Assembly: GCA_028711485.1 (NCBI GenBank)
Contig: JAQTSF010000024.1
Span: 1-9,603 of the forward strand
DNA length: 9,603 nucleotides
Reading direction: 5' to 3'
Source: Candidatus Iainarchaeum sp.
GTDB taxonomy: Archaea > Micrarchaeota > Micrarchaeia > Anstonellales > Bilamarchaeaceae
The position numbers and the translations under genes are program-made. Of this stretch, positions 1 to 5,989 are shown in pieces. Below the pieces are notes generated by a model that did no database searches, was not told the origin of the DNA, and worked only from the letters and a program-made list of their open reading frames with translations. Every line of letters starts with the position of its first letter. The stretch's first letter is position 1.

Positions 1-276
1 TTCTGATTGTGCTACTCCAGGAAATCTTGTAAAATGGGATGGACCTATCAAAACTATTTTTTCATACTCTCTTTTTTTCTTTTGTAATAATTTATATCCA
101 ACTGCAGCAACAGGGCCAGAATAAATATAACCTGCATGGGGCACAACAAGTGCTCTCAATTCACCATCAATTTCTTTTTCTTCAGCACTTTCAATAAATG
201 AATTTATCATTTCTCGTAACTCTGATTTTTCACTAGGGTAAAAAGTTCCTGCAGCAGCAGGATATCTTACGGTCAT
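1..276 (-). CDS. amrB: AmmeMemoRadiSam system protein B (Memo family), N-terminal part
   Basis: The first 92 residues of a Memo-family protein are visible; the rest lies beyond base 1. Diagnostic stretches are the N-terminal RYPAAAGTFYP (residues 4-14), VPHAGYIYSGPVAA (45-58) and IGPSHF (77-82). His47 and His81 match the two metal-binding histidines known in human MEMO1; the third ligand, a cysteine, would lie outside the window. The family resembles extradiol-dioxygenase folds, and its role in archaea is not settled. The ATG at 276 overlaps the TGA of the radical SAM gene (ATGA, 273-276). It is preceded by GGGGTG at 282-287, a good Shine-Dalgarno match with a 5-base gap. This implies translational coupling with that gene. 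Family assignment is firm; the function is not. Confidence 0.93.
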   Translation of the reverse strand, partial: MTVRYPAAAGTFYPSEKSELREMINSFIESAEEKEIDGELRALVVPHAGYIYSGPVAAVGYKLLQKKKREYEKIVLIGPSHFTRFPGVAQSE

Positions 277-1295
277 TCAAACACCCCACTTATTCTTTTT
301 CCGCAATAACCACATTTTCCACTAACAACATTATTTTTTGTTATATTGAATCCCCATCTTTCAATAACTGTTTTTTTACATTTAGGACAATTTGTATTTT
401 CATATTTTGAAATTACATTTCCACAATAAACATTTTGAAGTCCGACTTCTTCCCCTATAATCCTTGCTTTTATCATCATTTCTAAGGAAGTAGGTTGTTT
501 GTTTCTCATTTTATAACATGGATAAAATGCAGTTATATGCCAAGGCATTTCAGGATCTATTGAATAAATAAATTCTGCAGTTTTTTTTAGAAAATCAACA
601 TCGTCATTTTCATCTTTTATTAATAATGTTGTAACTTCTACCCACATACCTAACTTTTTAGCATATTTTATTGATTCTTTTACAGGTTCTTCTCTTGCAT
701 TACCGCAAAGTTTTTTATAAAAAGTGTCATCTCCTTTCAAATCAATGTTTGCAGCATCAAGAAATTCACTTACATAATCCCAGCATTCTTTTGTTTGGTA
801 TCCGTTTGTTACATAAATATTTTTCAGGCCTTCTTTTTTTGCAATCATACCTATATCATAAGCATATTCACTGAAAATTGTAGGCTCATTATATGTATAT
901 GCAATTGATCTGCAATTTTCTCTCATTGCATAATCCACAATTTTTTTTGGTGGGAAATCCTCAAGATTCTTTAACATTCTTTCAAATCTTTCAGAATGAT
1001 CTTTTGGAGCCTGTGAAATATCATAATTCTGGCAAAAATCACAGGAAAAATTGCATCCGTATGTACCTAGAGAATATGCAAAAGAACCCGGGAGGAAATG
1101 AAATAATGGTTTTTTTTCCACAGGGTCAACACATGCAGAACATGGTTTTCCATATACAATCAGATCAAGTTTTTGTTTTTTATTTTTTCTTACTCCGCAA
1201 AATCCTGCATTTCCTTCACTTATAACACAATTTCTGGAGCATGCGTTACATTGTATTTTTCCATCTTCCAATTGTTTATACAATGCTCCTTCCAT
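273..1295 (-). CDS. amrS: AmmeMemoRadiSam system radical SAM enzyme
   Basis: This is a 340-residue radical SAM protein. The cluster-binding motif is CX3CX2C (CNFSCDFC, Cys81, Cys85, Cys88), just after the GTYG lead-in typical of this family. Before it is a cysteine group at 16, 19, 23 and 33 plus Cys52/Cys55. At the C-terminus is a zinc-ribbon-like quartet at 303, 306, 328 and 331. The YTYNEPTIF stretch (about 133-141) and the GMWVEVTTLLI stretch also fit the AmrS family, relatives of pyruvate formate-lyase activating enzymes. The reaction catalysed is not known to me. The Memo gene follows with a 4-base overlap, the classic pairing; the third partner, an AMMECR1-like protein A, is not in the window. 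The ATG at 1295 has a candidate TATA box at 1321-1330. Confidence 0.95.
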   Translation of the reverse strand: MEGALYKQLEDGKIQCNACSRNCVISEGNAGFCGVRKNKKQKLDLIVYGKPCSACVDPVEKKPLFHFLPGSFAYSLGTYGCNFSCDFCQNYDISQAPKDHSERFERMLKNLEDFPPKKIVDYAMRENCRSIAYTYNEPTIFSEYAYDIGMIAKKEGLKNIYVTNGYQTKECWDYVSEFLDAANIDLKGDDTFYKKLCGNAREEPVKESIKYAKKLGMWVEVTTLLIKDENDDVDFLKKTAEFIYSIDPEMPWHITAFYPCYKMRNKQPTSLEMMIKARIIGEEVGLQNVYCGNVISKYENTNCPKCKKTVIERWGFNITKNNVVSGKCGYCGKRISGVFE

Positions 1296-1320
1296 CGTTT
1301 AAACATTAAATAGAATAAAG

Positions 1321-1330
1321 ATAAAAAAGT
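1321..1330 (-). promoter_or_regulatory. Candidate TATA box of the radical SAM-Memo operon
   Basis: On the minus strand this reads ACTTTTTTAT and lies 26-35 bases before the ATG at 1295. That is the spacing of an archaeal TATA box for a leaderless message. It fills the short gap behind the upstream gene, so the pair probably has its own promoter. Similar T-rich boxes precede the DUF2341 gene and AsnRS. Confidence 0.55.
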
Positions 1331-1332
1331 AT

Positions 1333-2997
1333 TTATTGAACTCCTGTGGTATCTATTACCATATATTCTGGTAAATCAGCCATGTAGTTATATACTATTA
1401 CACTATTTACTCTAATGTCAAGTTCAGCGTTATTTGAATATTTTTCAAATTTAACTTCAAATCCGGAACTTAAAACCTCATCAGTATCCCAACTGCCTAA
1501 CACATTCCCGTCAAACCACACTGTTAGTGTTGTTCCATCCCTTACTCCTTCAAACAAGTGCCATCCATCAGAAAGACACATTCCTTGATCACACACATAT
1601 ATATCCTGATTTGGAACTTTTATTTTTAAACCACTTTCTACTGAAAGAGTATCCATTGCTCGCATTTCATCTGTAGCTCCAGAGCTGTTTTTAAATCTTA
1701 AAATTAATCTTCCTATATCTTCTGATGAATCTGGAACATGTGCGAAATAATATAACACTTTCCATCCATAGCTCGATAATTCACTATTTAAGGCATAATT
1801 TAAATCCGGTCCATACCATGAAACTCCGCTCCCATAACTTGCAGGAGTTACATATCCATTTTCCACTTTTACTGAACCAACTCCTCCCAAAACCCATTGC
1901 GGATCCAAGGTTTCTCCTTCAAAATTATCAAATAAAGGAAAAGTTCCTTTTCCATTAGAAGTGCTTTCTGAAGTTGGATTTCCATGATACATAGCAATAG
2001 TTCCTACATTAGGAGTGCTTGTTCTTACCCACACAACAGATTCTCCTTCGTGGTTCCAACTTTCTATCCAATGTTTTAATTCTCCCATTTCTAGATTAGG
2101 GTTCAAACAATTTCCTTCTAAAAATCTCACATCACTTCCATCTACATTAAATAATTGATAATCTATTACCCCAGGATGTAAAACTACTTTATGTGCATAG
2201 CCTTCAGGAAATTCTCCGACAATATCTATTTCAGTACAATTTACCCAATTTCCATTCCACCAGTTACTTTCTATAATTTCTCCTGCATCAACACTGGTTT
2301 CAGTATCAATTGCACAGTCCATATCAACATCAAAAACAGGGACATCTGTTCCGTTTTCAGTATCTTCTAAACTTTCTGAATCTGCAATTTCTTCAGAGTC
2401 AGTTGAATCTTCACTATCCGAAACATCCCACACAGGAATTTCCCAAACTGTTCCATCATCCGAATACTCCAAATCAAGTTCAGCTTTAACATCTACAAGT
2501 TCTTTTGAATCTTCAATCTCCTCTGTACTATCTAAATTAGGGGCGTCTCCTTCACTATCCAATACCCCATCAGTTAATTCTCCAATCGCATCACTTAAAT
2601 CCAAAACAGAAGTATCCTCTTCAATTTCTACTGCTTTAGCATCAGATAATTCTTTTCCGTCAGAATCTTTTGCTTCTGGTCCCGTATCCGGATCTTGTTG
2701 GATATCTGGAATTACTTTTACATCTCTTGGAGGTCTTGTAGAATCCGGGGTTCCAGAATCCTCTAAATATATATTTGTATCTTCCTGTGGAGTTTGTCCA
2801 ACATCTAAAAATGTTAATCTTGGTTGTGGTGTATTATTCTCGCAACCATATAATGCAGCAGTTCCTAATATTCCAGCTAATAAAACTGTTCCAAATCTAT
2901 TTCTTATAAAATTAAATAATCTCTCACTTTCTCTTCTTACTCTTCTATTTTCATTTTGAGAATCAGTTTTTTTATTTGCTGAAAATTTTAATTTCAT
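1333..2997 (-). CDS. Secreted lipoprotein-like DUF2341 / lectin-fold protein with acidic stalk
   Basis: This 554-residue protein has four visible parts. Residues 1-34 are polar and basic. Residues 35-51 form a hydrophobic segment ending ALYGC, a lipobox-like site with Cys52, so lipid anchoring or a single membrane anchor is likely. Residues about 60-243 are a low-complexity linker rich in Asp, Glu and Ser with many DV and DS steps. Residues about 246-341 match DUF2341 (WWNGNW at 246-251, VVLHP, VRFLEG, and the closing IAMYHGNP). Residues about 350-545 look like a concanavalin/LamG-type beta-sandwich (FDNFEGETLDPQW, GWHLFEGVRDG, LTVWFDGN). Substrate is unknown; surface carbohydrate binding or adhesion is inference. 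The ATG at 2997 is supported by GGTG at 3003-3006 and a TATA box at 3031-3040. Domain call is good; role is open. Confidence 0.82.
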   Translation of the reverse strand: MKLKFSANKKTDSQNENRRVRRESERLFNFIRNRFGTVLLAGILGTAALYGCENNTPQPRLTFLDVGQTPQEDTNIYLEDSGTPDSTRPPRDVKVIPDIQQDPDTGPEAKDSDGKELSDAKAVEIEEDTSVLDLSDAIGELTDGVLDSEGDAPNLDSTEEIEDSKELVDVKAELDLEYSDDGTVWEIPVWDVSDSEDSTDSEEIADSESLEDTENGTDVPVFDVDMDCAIDTETSVDAGEIIESNWWNGNWVNCTEIDIVGEFPEGYAHKVVLHPGVIDYQLFNVDGSDVRFLEGNCLNPNLEMGELKHWIESWNHEGESVVWVRTSTPNVGTIAMYHGNPTSESTSNGKGTFPLFDNFEGETLDPQWVLGGVGSVKVENGYVTPASYGSGVSWYGPDLNYALNSELSSYGWKVLYYFAHVPDSSEDIGRLILRFKNSSGATDEMRAMDTLSVESGLKIKVPNQDIYVCDQGMCLSDGWHLFEGVRDGTTLTVWFDGNVLGSWDTDEVLSSGFEVKFEKYSNNAELDIRVNSVIVYNYMADLPEYMVIDTTGVQ

Positions 2998-3002
2998 TAT
3001 TA

Positions 3003-3006
3003 CACC
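3003..3006 (-). promoter_or_regulatory. Shine-Dalgarno site of the DUF2341 gene
   Basis: On the minus strand, GGTG lies 5 bases before the ATG at 2997 and can pair with the 16S 3' end. It supports this start over later in-frame ATGs. The transcript start predicted from the TATA box at 3031-3040 falls just upstream, giving a very short leader. Confidence 0.5.
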
Positions 3007-3030
3007 AATTATTCATTAATTAGTTAAAGA

Positions 3031-3040
3031 TATAAAAGTA
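3031..3040 (-). promoter_or_regulatory. Candidate TATA box of the DUF2341 gene
   Basis: On the minus strand this reads TACTTTTATA, 34-43 bases before the ATG at 2997. Transcription would start near 3009, leaving about 12 bases of leader that include the GGTG site. It lies directly after the T-run ending the tRNA transcript, so the two units look separate. Confidence 0.55.
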
Positions 3041-3045
3041 TGTAC

Positions 3046-3053
3046 AAAAAAAA
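3046..3053 (-). terminator. Oligo-T terminator of tRNA-Arg
   Basis: Eight consecutive T residues on the minus strand, starting 7 bases after the tRNA discriminator base. Archaeal RNA polymerase terminates at such T-runs without needing a hairpin. No CCA is encoded between the tRNA and this run. Confidence 0.6.
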
Positions 3054-3059
3054 TCAATT

Positions 3060-3153
3060 CGCCCTCACCGAGATTTTCACAATTTTAATTTATTTCGAAC
3101 TCGGGTCCCAGGATCCGCAATCCTGTGTTCTATCCAAACTATACCATGAGGGC
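3060..3153 (-). tRNA. tRNA-Arg(GCG), interrupted by a 20-nt T-loop intron
   Basis: The acceptor stem pairs GCCCTCA (3153-3147) with TGAGGGC (3067-3061), with discriminator G at 3060 and no encoded CCA. The anticodon arm is CAGGA / TTGCGGA / TCCTG with anticodon GCG at 3118-3116, read as arginine. A20 in the D loop, an arginine identity base, is present (AGTTTGGATA loop). The D stem is weak, with an A12-A23 mismatch. The T stem pairs CCGAG with CTCGG, but its loop is 27 bases. Removing 3074-3093 leaves TTCGAAT, a perfect T-loop consensus, and a 74-base mature tRNA. A TATA box lies at 3178-3187. Isotype is well supported; the intron is inferred from structure. Confidence 0.9.
3074..3093 (-). 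other. tRNA intron at position 59/60 (bulge-helix-bulge)
   Basis: A 20-nt A/T-rich insertion lies between A59 and T60 of the tRNA. It folds with the exons as a bulge-helix-bulge. The outer helix is the T stem CCGAG:CTCGG. The central 4-bp helix pairs exon TTCG with intron TGAA (three standard pairs and one G-U). The 3-base bulges are AAA and AAT, and a short inner helix pairs TAA with TTG. Cutting after the second base of each bulge removes exactly these 20 bases. Introns at 59/60 are known from some archaea, notably Thermoproteales. Confidence 0.8.
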
Positions 3154-3177
3154 AGAAATACTATTCTACAAATCTCT

Positions 3178-3187
3178 ATTAAAATAT
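3178..3187 (-). promoter_or_regulatory. Candidate TATA box of tRNA-Arg
   Basis: On the minus strand this reads ATATTTTAAT, centred about 30 bases before the tRNA 5' end. That spacing fits a transcript starting a few bases upstream of the mature end. Confidence 0.5.
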
Positions 3188-3242
3188 TCTTTTTTTGCAA
3201 TCCGTATATTGCTGTGTAATTGTTCCCACGGGAGAAAAAGAA

Positions 3243-3252
3243 TTTTATATAA
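3243..3252 (+). promoter_or_regulatory. Candidate TATA box of the hairpin element
   Basis: TTTTATATAA is a strong TATA match. It places a plus-strand start near 3270-3274, exactly where a GC-rich paired element begins. The core is nearly palindromic, so minus-strand transcription towards the tRNA is also possible, though no RNA or gene is apparent there. Confidence 0.5.
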
Positions 3253-3270
3253 ATCTTTTTCTACTACTTA

Positions 3271-3338
3271 ATGGTTTGCTCGTTACTGAGCAATGGAGTG
3301 GGGGGTAAGATGGAGCCTTTGGTGTACCATCTCCCCTT
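3271..3338 (+). ncRNA. Possible structured small RNA (two hairpins) upstream of EF-1alpha
   Basis: This stretch is much richer in G and C than its surroundings and folds into two hairpins. The first pairs TTGCTC (3276-3281) with GAGCAA (3288-3293) around a 6-base loop. The second pairs GGGG (3302-3305) and AGATGG (3308-3313) with CCATCT (3327-3332) and CCCC (3333-3336), with a 2-base bulge at 3306-3307. Isolated GC-rich paired islands in AT-rich archaeal DNA are typical of non-coding RNA. A TATA box lies at the right distance upstream. I do not recognise the family: box C/D motifs and a 3' ACA are absent. It could instead be part of a long EF-1alpha leader. The 3' end is uncertain. Confidence 0.42.
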
Positions 3339-3357
3339 TCAAAATTTAGCGGTTCAG

Positions 3358-3371
3358 TATATATATTTAAA
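3358..3371 (+). promoter_or_regulatory. First candidate TATA box of EF-1alpha
   Basis: TATATATATTTAAA is a strong TATA-like run, 88-101 bases before the EF-1alpha ATG. A start about 26 bases downstream would give a leader of about 65 bases containing the GAGGTG site. A second box at 3415-3422 competes with it. Confidence 0.45.
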
Positions 3372-3414
3372 AATCGTTTTGTTTGTAATTTACCTGCTAT
3401 TTTAGAATTGTTAT

Positions 3415-3422
3415 CTATAAAA
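3415..3422 (+). promoter_or_regulatory. Second candidate TATA box of EF-1alpha
   Basis: CTATAAAA is a canonical TATA match 37-44 bases before the ATG. Transcription from it would start near 3442-3446, almost on top of the GAGGTG ribosome-binding site. It therefore works well only if initiation is slightly upstream. Confidence 0.4.
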
Positions 3423-3444
3423 TTCTAATAAATAATATGATTAT

Positions 3445-3450
3445 GAGGTG
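3445..3450 (+). promoter_or_regulatory. Shine-Dalgarno site of EF-1alpha
   Basis: GAGGTG is a full match to the archaeal 16S 3' end, 8 bases before the ATG at 3459. This is the best ribosome-binding site in the window, as expected for a very highly expressed protein. Many neighbouring genes look leaderless. Confidence 0.75.
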
Positions 3451-3458
3451 TAGTTAAT

Positions 3459-4730
3459 ATGGCAGAAAAAGAACACATAAACCTTGTCTTTATCGGACAT
3501 GTGGATTCAGGTAAATCAACATCTGTCGGAAGAGTGCTTTATGAAACTGGCGCAATTCCAGAACAGACAATGAAAAAATTGAAAGAAGAAGCTGAGAAAA
3601 TCGGAAAAGCAACATTCGAATTTGCATTCGTAATGGATACGATTAAAGAGGAAAGAGAAAGAGGAGTAACTATAGATGTTTCTCACAAGGAATTCAAAAC
3701 CGCAAAACACTATTTTACAATTATCGATGCGCCTGGACACAAGGACTTTGTAAAAAACATGATTACAGGTACTTCTCAGGCAGATGCTGCAGTATTGGTT
3801 ATTTCTGCAAAAGATGGTATTGAACCTCAGACAAAAGAACACGCATTCCTTGCAAAAGTATTAGGAATCAATCAGCTTGCTGTTAACATCAATAAAATGG
3901 ATGCAGTAAATTATGATGAAGCAAAATTCAAACAAATAAAGGAAGAAGCATCAAAACTTCTTTCTGGTATGGGTTACAAAATAGATAAGGTTCCATTTAT
4001 TCCATGTTCTTCATATAAAGGGGATAATGTAACAAAGAAATCTGAAAATATGAAATGGTACACAGGAAAAACACTCATTGAAACAGTTGATGAGTTTGTA
4101 GCTCCTCCAAAACCAGTTGATAAACCATTGAGATTACCTATTCAGGATGTGTTTTCAATTACTGGTCATGGTACTGTTCCAGTTGGTCGTGTTGAAACAG
4201 GAATAATGAAACTTAATATGACTGTAGTGGTCTCTCCATCAGGTTCAAAAGGTGAAATTAAAAAGATTGAAATGCATCACCAAGAACTTAAGGAAGCTGT
4301 TCCAGGAGACAACGTTGGTTTCAACTTAAAAGGTGTTGATAAAAAAGATGTTAAGAGGGGAGATGTTATAGGTCCTTCTGATAGTCCGCCAACAGTTGCA
4401 GACGAATTTAAAGCACAGATTGTGGTTTTAAATCATCCAACAGCAATTTCAATAGGTTATACACCAGTTTTCCATATTCATACTGCACAATTTGCAGGAA
4501 GGATAACTGAAATTGTTGAAAAGAAAGATCCAAAAACAGGGCAACCTGTTCCAGGAAAAATTGATTTCATTAAAACCGGTGATGTTGCAGTTGTCAAGAT
4601 AAAACCACTAAAAGCAATTGTTGTTGAAAAGTTCCAGGAATTCCCTCCATTAGGAAGATTTGCAATAAGGGATATGGGACAAACAGTTGCGGCAGGAGTA
4701 GTTCTTGATATAACTCCGAAAAAAGCTTAA
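3459..4730 (+). CDS. tuf: Translation elongation factor 1-alpha (EF-Tu orthologue)
   Basis: The GTPase that delivers aminoacyl-tRNA to the ribosome, 423 residues, typical for archaea. G motifs are all intact: GHVDSGKS at residues 13-20 (G1), RERGVTID at 66-73 (switch I), DAPGH at 90-94 (G3), NKMD at 145-148 (G4) and SSY at 184-186 (G5). Domain II starts near 220 (RLPIQDVFSITGHGTVPVGRVETG) and domain III near 315 (FKAQIVVLNHP). The start is fixed by GAGGTG at 3445-3450 and by the family N-terminus (KEHINLVFIGHVDSGKS). Many codons end in A or T, matching the AT-rich genome. It stands alone, without the usual bacterial-style S7/S12/EF-G cluster, followed by a triple T-run. Confidence 0.98.
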   Translation: MAEKEHINLVFIGHVDSGKSTSVGRVLYETGAIPEQTMKKLKEEAEKIGKATFEFAFVMDTIKEERERGVTIDVSHKEFKTAKHYFTIIDAPGHKDFVKNMITGTSQADAAVLVISAKDGIEPQTKEHAFLAKVLGINQLAVNINKMDAVNYDEAKFKQIKEEASKLLSGMGYKIDKVPFIPCSSYKGDNVTKKSENMKWYTGKTLIETVDEFVAPPKPVDKPLRLPIQDVFSITGHGTVPVGRVETGIMKLNMTVVVSPSGSKGEIKKIEMHHQELKEAVPGDNVGFNLKGVDKKDVKRGDVIGPSDSPPTVADEFKAQIVVLNHPTAISIGYTPVFHIHTAQFAGRITEIVEKKDPKTGQPVPGKIDFIKTGDVAVVKIKPLKAIVVEKFQEFPPLGRFAIRDMGQTVAAGVVLDITPKKA

Positions 4731-4754
4731 TTTTTTTTATTTTTTCTATTTTTT
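4731..4754 (+). terminator. Multiple T-run terminator of EF-1alpha
   Basis: Three runs of T (4731-4738, 4740-4745, 4749-4754) begin directly after the EF-1alpha stop codon. This is a typical strong archaeal terminator that needs no hairpin. Confidence 0.75.
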
Positions 4755-4789
4755 CACACTTTTGGAATAGTATGAACTTATGTCAAATC

Positions 4790-4829
4790 CAAAGAACTTA
4801 GTTCTTTGTCCGTTCGGCAGAGCCGAACG
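4790..4829. repeat. Two perfect hairpins in tandem
   Basis: CAAAGAAC (4790-4797) pairs with GTTCTTTG (4801-4808) around TTA. Two bases later CGTTCGGC (4811-4818) pairs with GCCGAACG (4822-4829) around AGA. Both stems are 8 bp and perfect, both loops are 3 bases. The pair lies between the convergent ends of EF-1alpha and the HD gene, about 35 bases past the EF-1alpha T-runs. It may be a bidirectional terminator, a 3' mRNA-end structure, a small RNA or a dispersed palindromic repeat; the window alone cannot decide. Confidence 0.7.
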
Positions 4830-4868
4830 AGTAGTGATTCAAAAGGCTGTCGGTTTTTCTTCTTTTTA

Positions 4869-5966
4869 TTATAATATTTCATTAAATGCATATGTTGCAA
4901 AGGTTCCTGCTTCTTCTAATGTCATTCTATCTCTACTTATTCTAAATAATACTTCATGAGCTCCTACTCCTGGAGCAACAAGACTTTGTGTTCTTCTTAT
5001 TTCATGTCTCTCAAAAACACGCAGCAAAACTCCTAATGCATGTTGTTCACAAACAGTTGGAAAACCTAATTCGAATTCATCATTTCCCCAATATAAACTA
5101 ACATAATCTGGGGTTGGGGGTGGTATTCTAATCAGTAGATCCAGATCCAATTTTCCTCTTGAAGGAAGTACTACAACTTTACCTTCTGGTTTTTTTGGAA
5201 GCAAACTTTCCGGAATCTCACGACCGAATATTTGCATTTCACTAACTAATGCAAAATAATCATCAGCACTTAGTATTCTAGGAGCCAGCCACAATATTCT
5301 CTCCACAAGTGTTCCAACATTTCTGGTTCTTTTCCATGGCGGAAGTGAACCCATTTCTTCAAGATTATTTTTCCCATCAAAAAATTTTATAACTATAACA
5401 TCCATATCCCCGGAAGAAATTATTCTTTTATAATGTTCTCTTGCTCTTTCTTCATGTCTATCCTGTTCTCTTTGTTCCATTGTATAGTATTCTCTTTGAT
5501 TTGCCCACACCCATCTTCCATCAAACCATTTTGGTTTAGTAAGCAGTGCAACTTTTTTTGCAATAGCTGCTCCAAATAGTTCTCTTATTTCTAGTATTGT
5601 TACTCCACAATCCTCTATAACATCATGCAGAAGTGAAGCAATTATTACTTTTCTTCCATATCCTCTTTTTGCAACTTCAAGAGCCACTGCTAAAGGGTGT
5701 TCTATATAAGGGAGTCCGCTTGCTCTGGTTTGACCATTATGTTTTCTTAATGCATAGGCATAGGCTCTTTTTATACTCTCAACTTCTTTTCCAGGATATG
5801 CTCGCAAATACTGTTCTATTACTTGTTCCATCGTAACTCTAAAATATACTATTCTTTCTAATAACAATCCAGATCTTCGTGTAAATAAAGATTTACTTCT
5901 TTCTCTTCCAGAGTCTGATCCACCGGTCACCCTATGATTTTTTGCTCTAAAACCTAATTCAGACAT
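4869..5966 (-). CDS. RelA/SpoT-type HD hydrolase (alarmone hydrolase-like) with unknown C-terminal domain
   Basis: A 365-residue protein. Residues 46-205 are an HD domain of the SpoT/MESH1 kind: KHNGQTRASGLPYIEHPLAVA (His76, His90), LLHDVIED (His114, Asp115, Glu118, Asp119) and IKFFDGKNNL (Asp197, Asn201). The usual DRLHN reads DGKNN, so the metal-site Asp and the Asn remain but the His is Asn. No synthetase domain follows. Residues about 255-365 are a separate region I do not recognise (VVVLPSRGKLDLDLLIRI, CEQHALGVLLRVFERHE). In bacteria such enzymes remove pyrophosphate from (p)ppGpp; MESH1 also uses NADPH. Substrate here is unknown. Start at 5966 is chosen from the TATA box at 5990-6000; a TTG at 5987 and an ATG at 5831 are alternatives. 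The first 45 residues are basic and unlike the family. Confidence 0.8.
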   Translation of the reverse strand: MSELGFRAKNHRVTGGSDSGRERSKSLFTRRSGLLLERIVYFRVTMEQVIEQYLRAYPGKEVESIKRAYAYALRKHNGQTRASGLPYIEHPLAVALEVAKRGYGRKVIIASLLHDVIEDCGVTILEIRELFGAAIAKKVALLTKPKWFDGRWVWANQREYYTMEQREQDRHEERAREHYKRIISSGDMDVIVIKFFDGKNNLEEMGSLPPWKRTRNVGTLVERILWLAPRILSADDYFALVSEMQIFGREIPESLLPKKPEGKVVVLPSRGKLDLDLLIRIPPPTPDYVSLYWGNDEFELGFPTVCEQHALGVLLRVFERHEIRRTQSLVAPGVGAHEVLFRISRDRMTLEEAGTFATYAFNEIL

Positions 5967-5989
5967 ACCCTTACCAATATGCTTCAAAA

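Noticed and set aside
671..1225. Plus-strand frames of 67 and 110 residues opposite the radical SAM gene
   Set aside because: They are antisense to a well-conserved coding region and have no recognisable protein features or promoter.
2270..2830. Repetitive-looking stretch in the DUF2341 gene
   Set aside because: It looks like a repeat array at base level, but it is low-complexity acidic codons without fixed repeat unit or spacer, so not a CRISPR or tandem repeat.
3224..3236. Short palindrome TTCCCACGGGAG and a GCAAT/ATTGC pair just before it
   Set aside because: Only 4-5 bp each, with no gene or promoter at fitting distance; chance is likely.
3271..3338. Hairpin element as a tRNA half or box C/D RNA
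   Set aside because: No acceptor or T-arm consensus, and the RUGAUGA/CUGA box pair is missing; a lone CTGA in a hairpin loop is not enough.
3271..3405. 44-codon plus-strand frame starting at the TATA-spaced ATG
   Set aside because: The product is an unlikely protein running out of the GC-rich hairpins into AT-rich leader; stable paired structure explains the region better, although a leaderless mini-gene cannot be fully excluded.
3516..3842. Minus-strand frame of 108 residues opposite EF-1alpha
   Set aside because: Antisense shadow of a highly conserved gene; the Cys/Phe-rich product is a by-product of its codon use.
5831..5833. ATG at 5831 as start of the HD hydrolase
   Set aside because: It sits right at the start of the conserved domain, but the A/T box before it is too close (about 10-23 bases); the 5966 start has better promoter spacing. 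Kept as an alternative.
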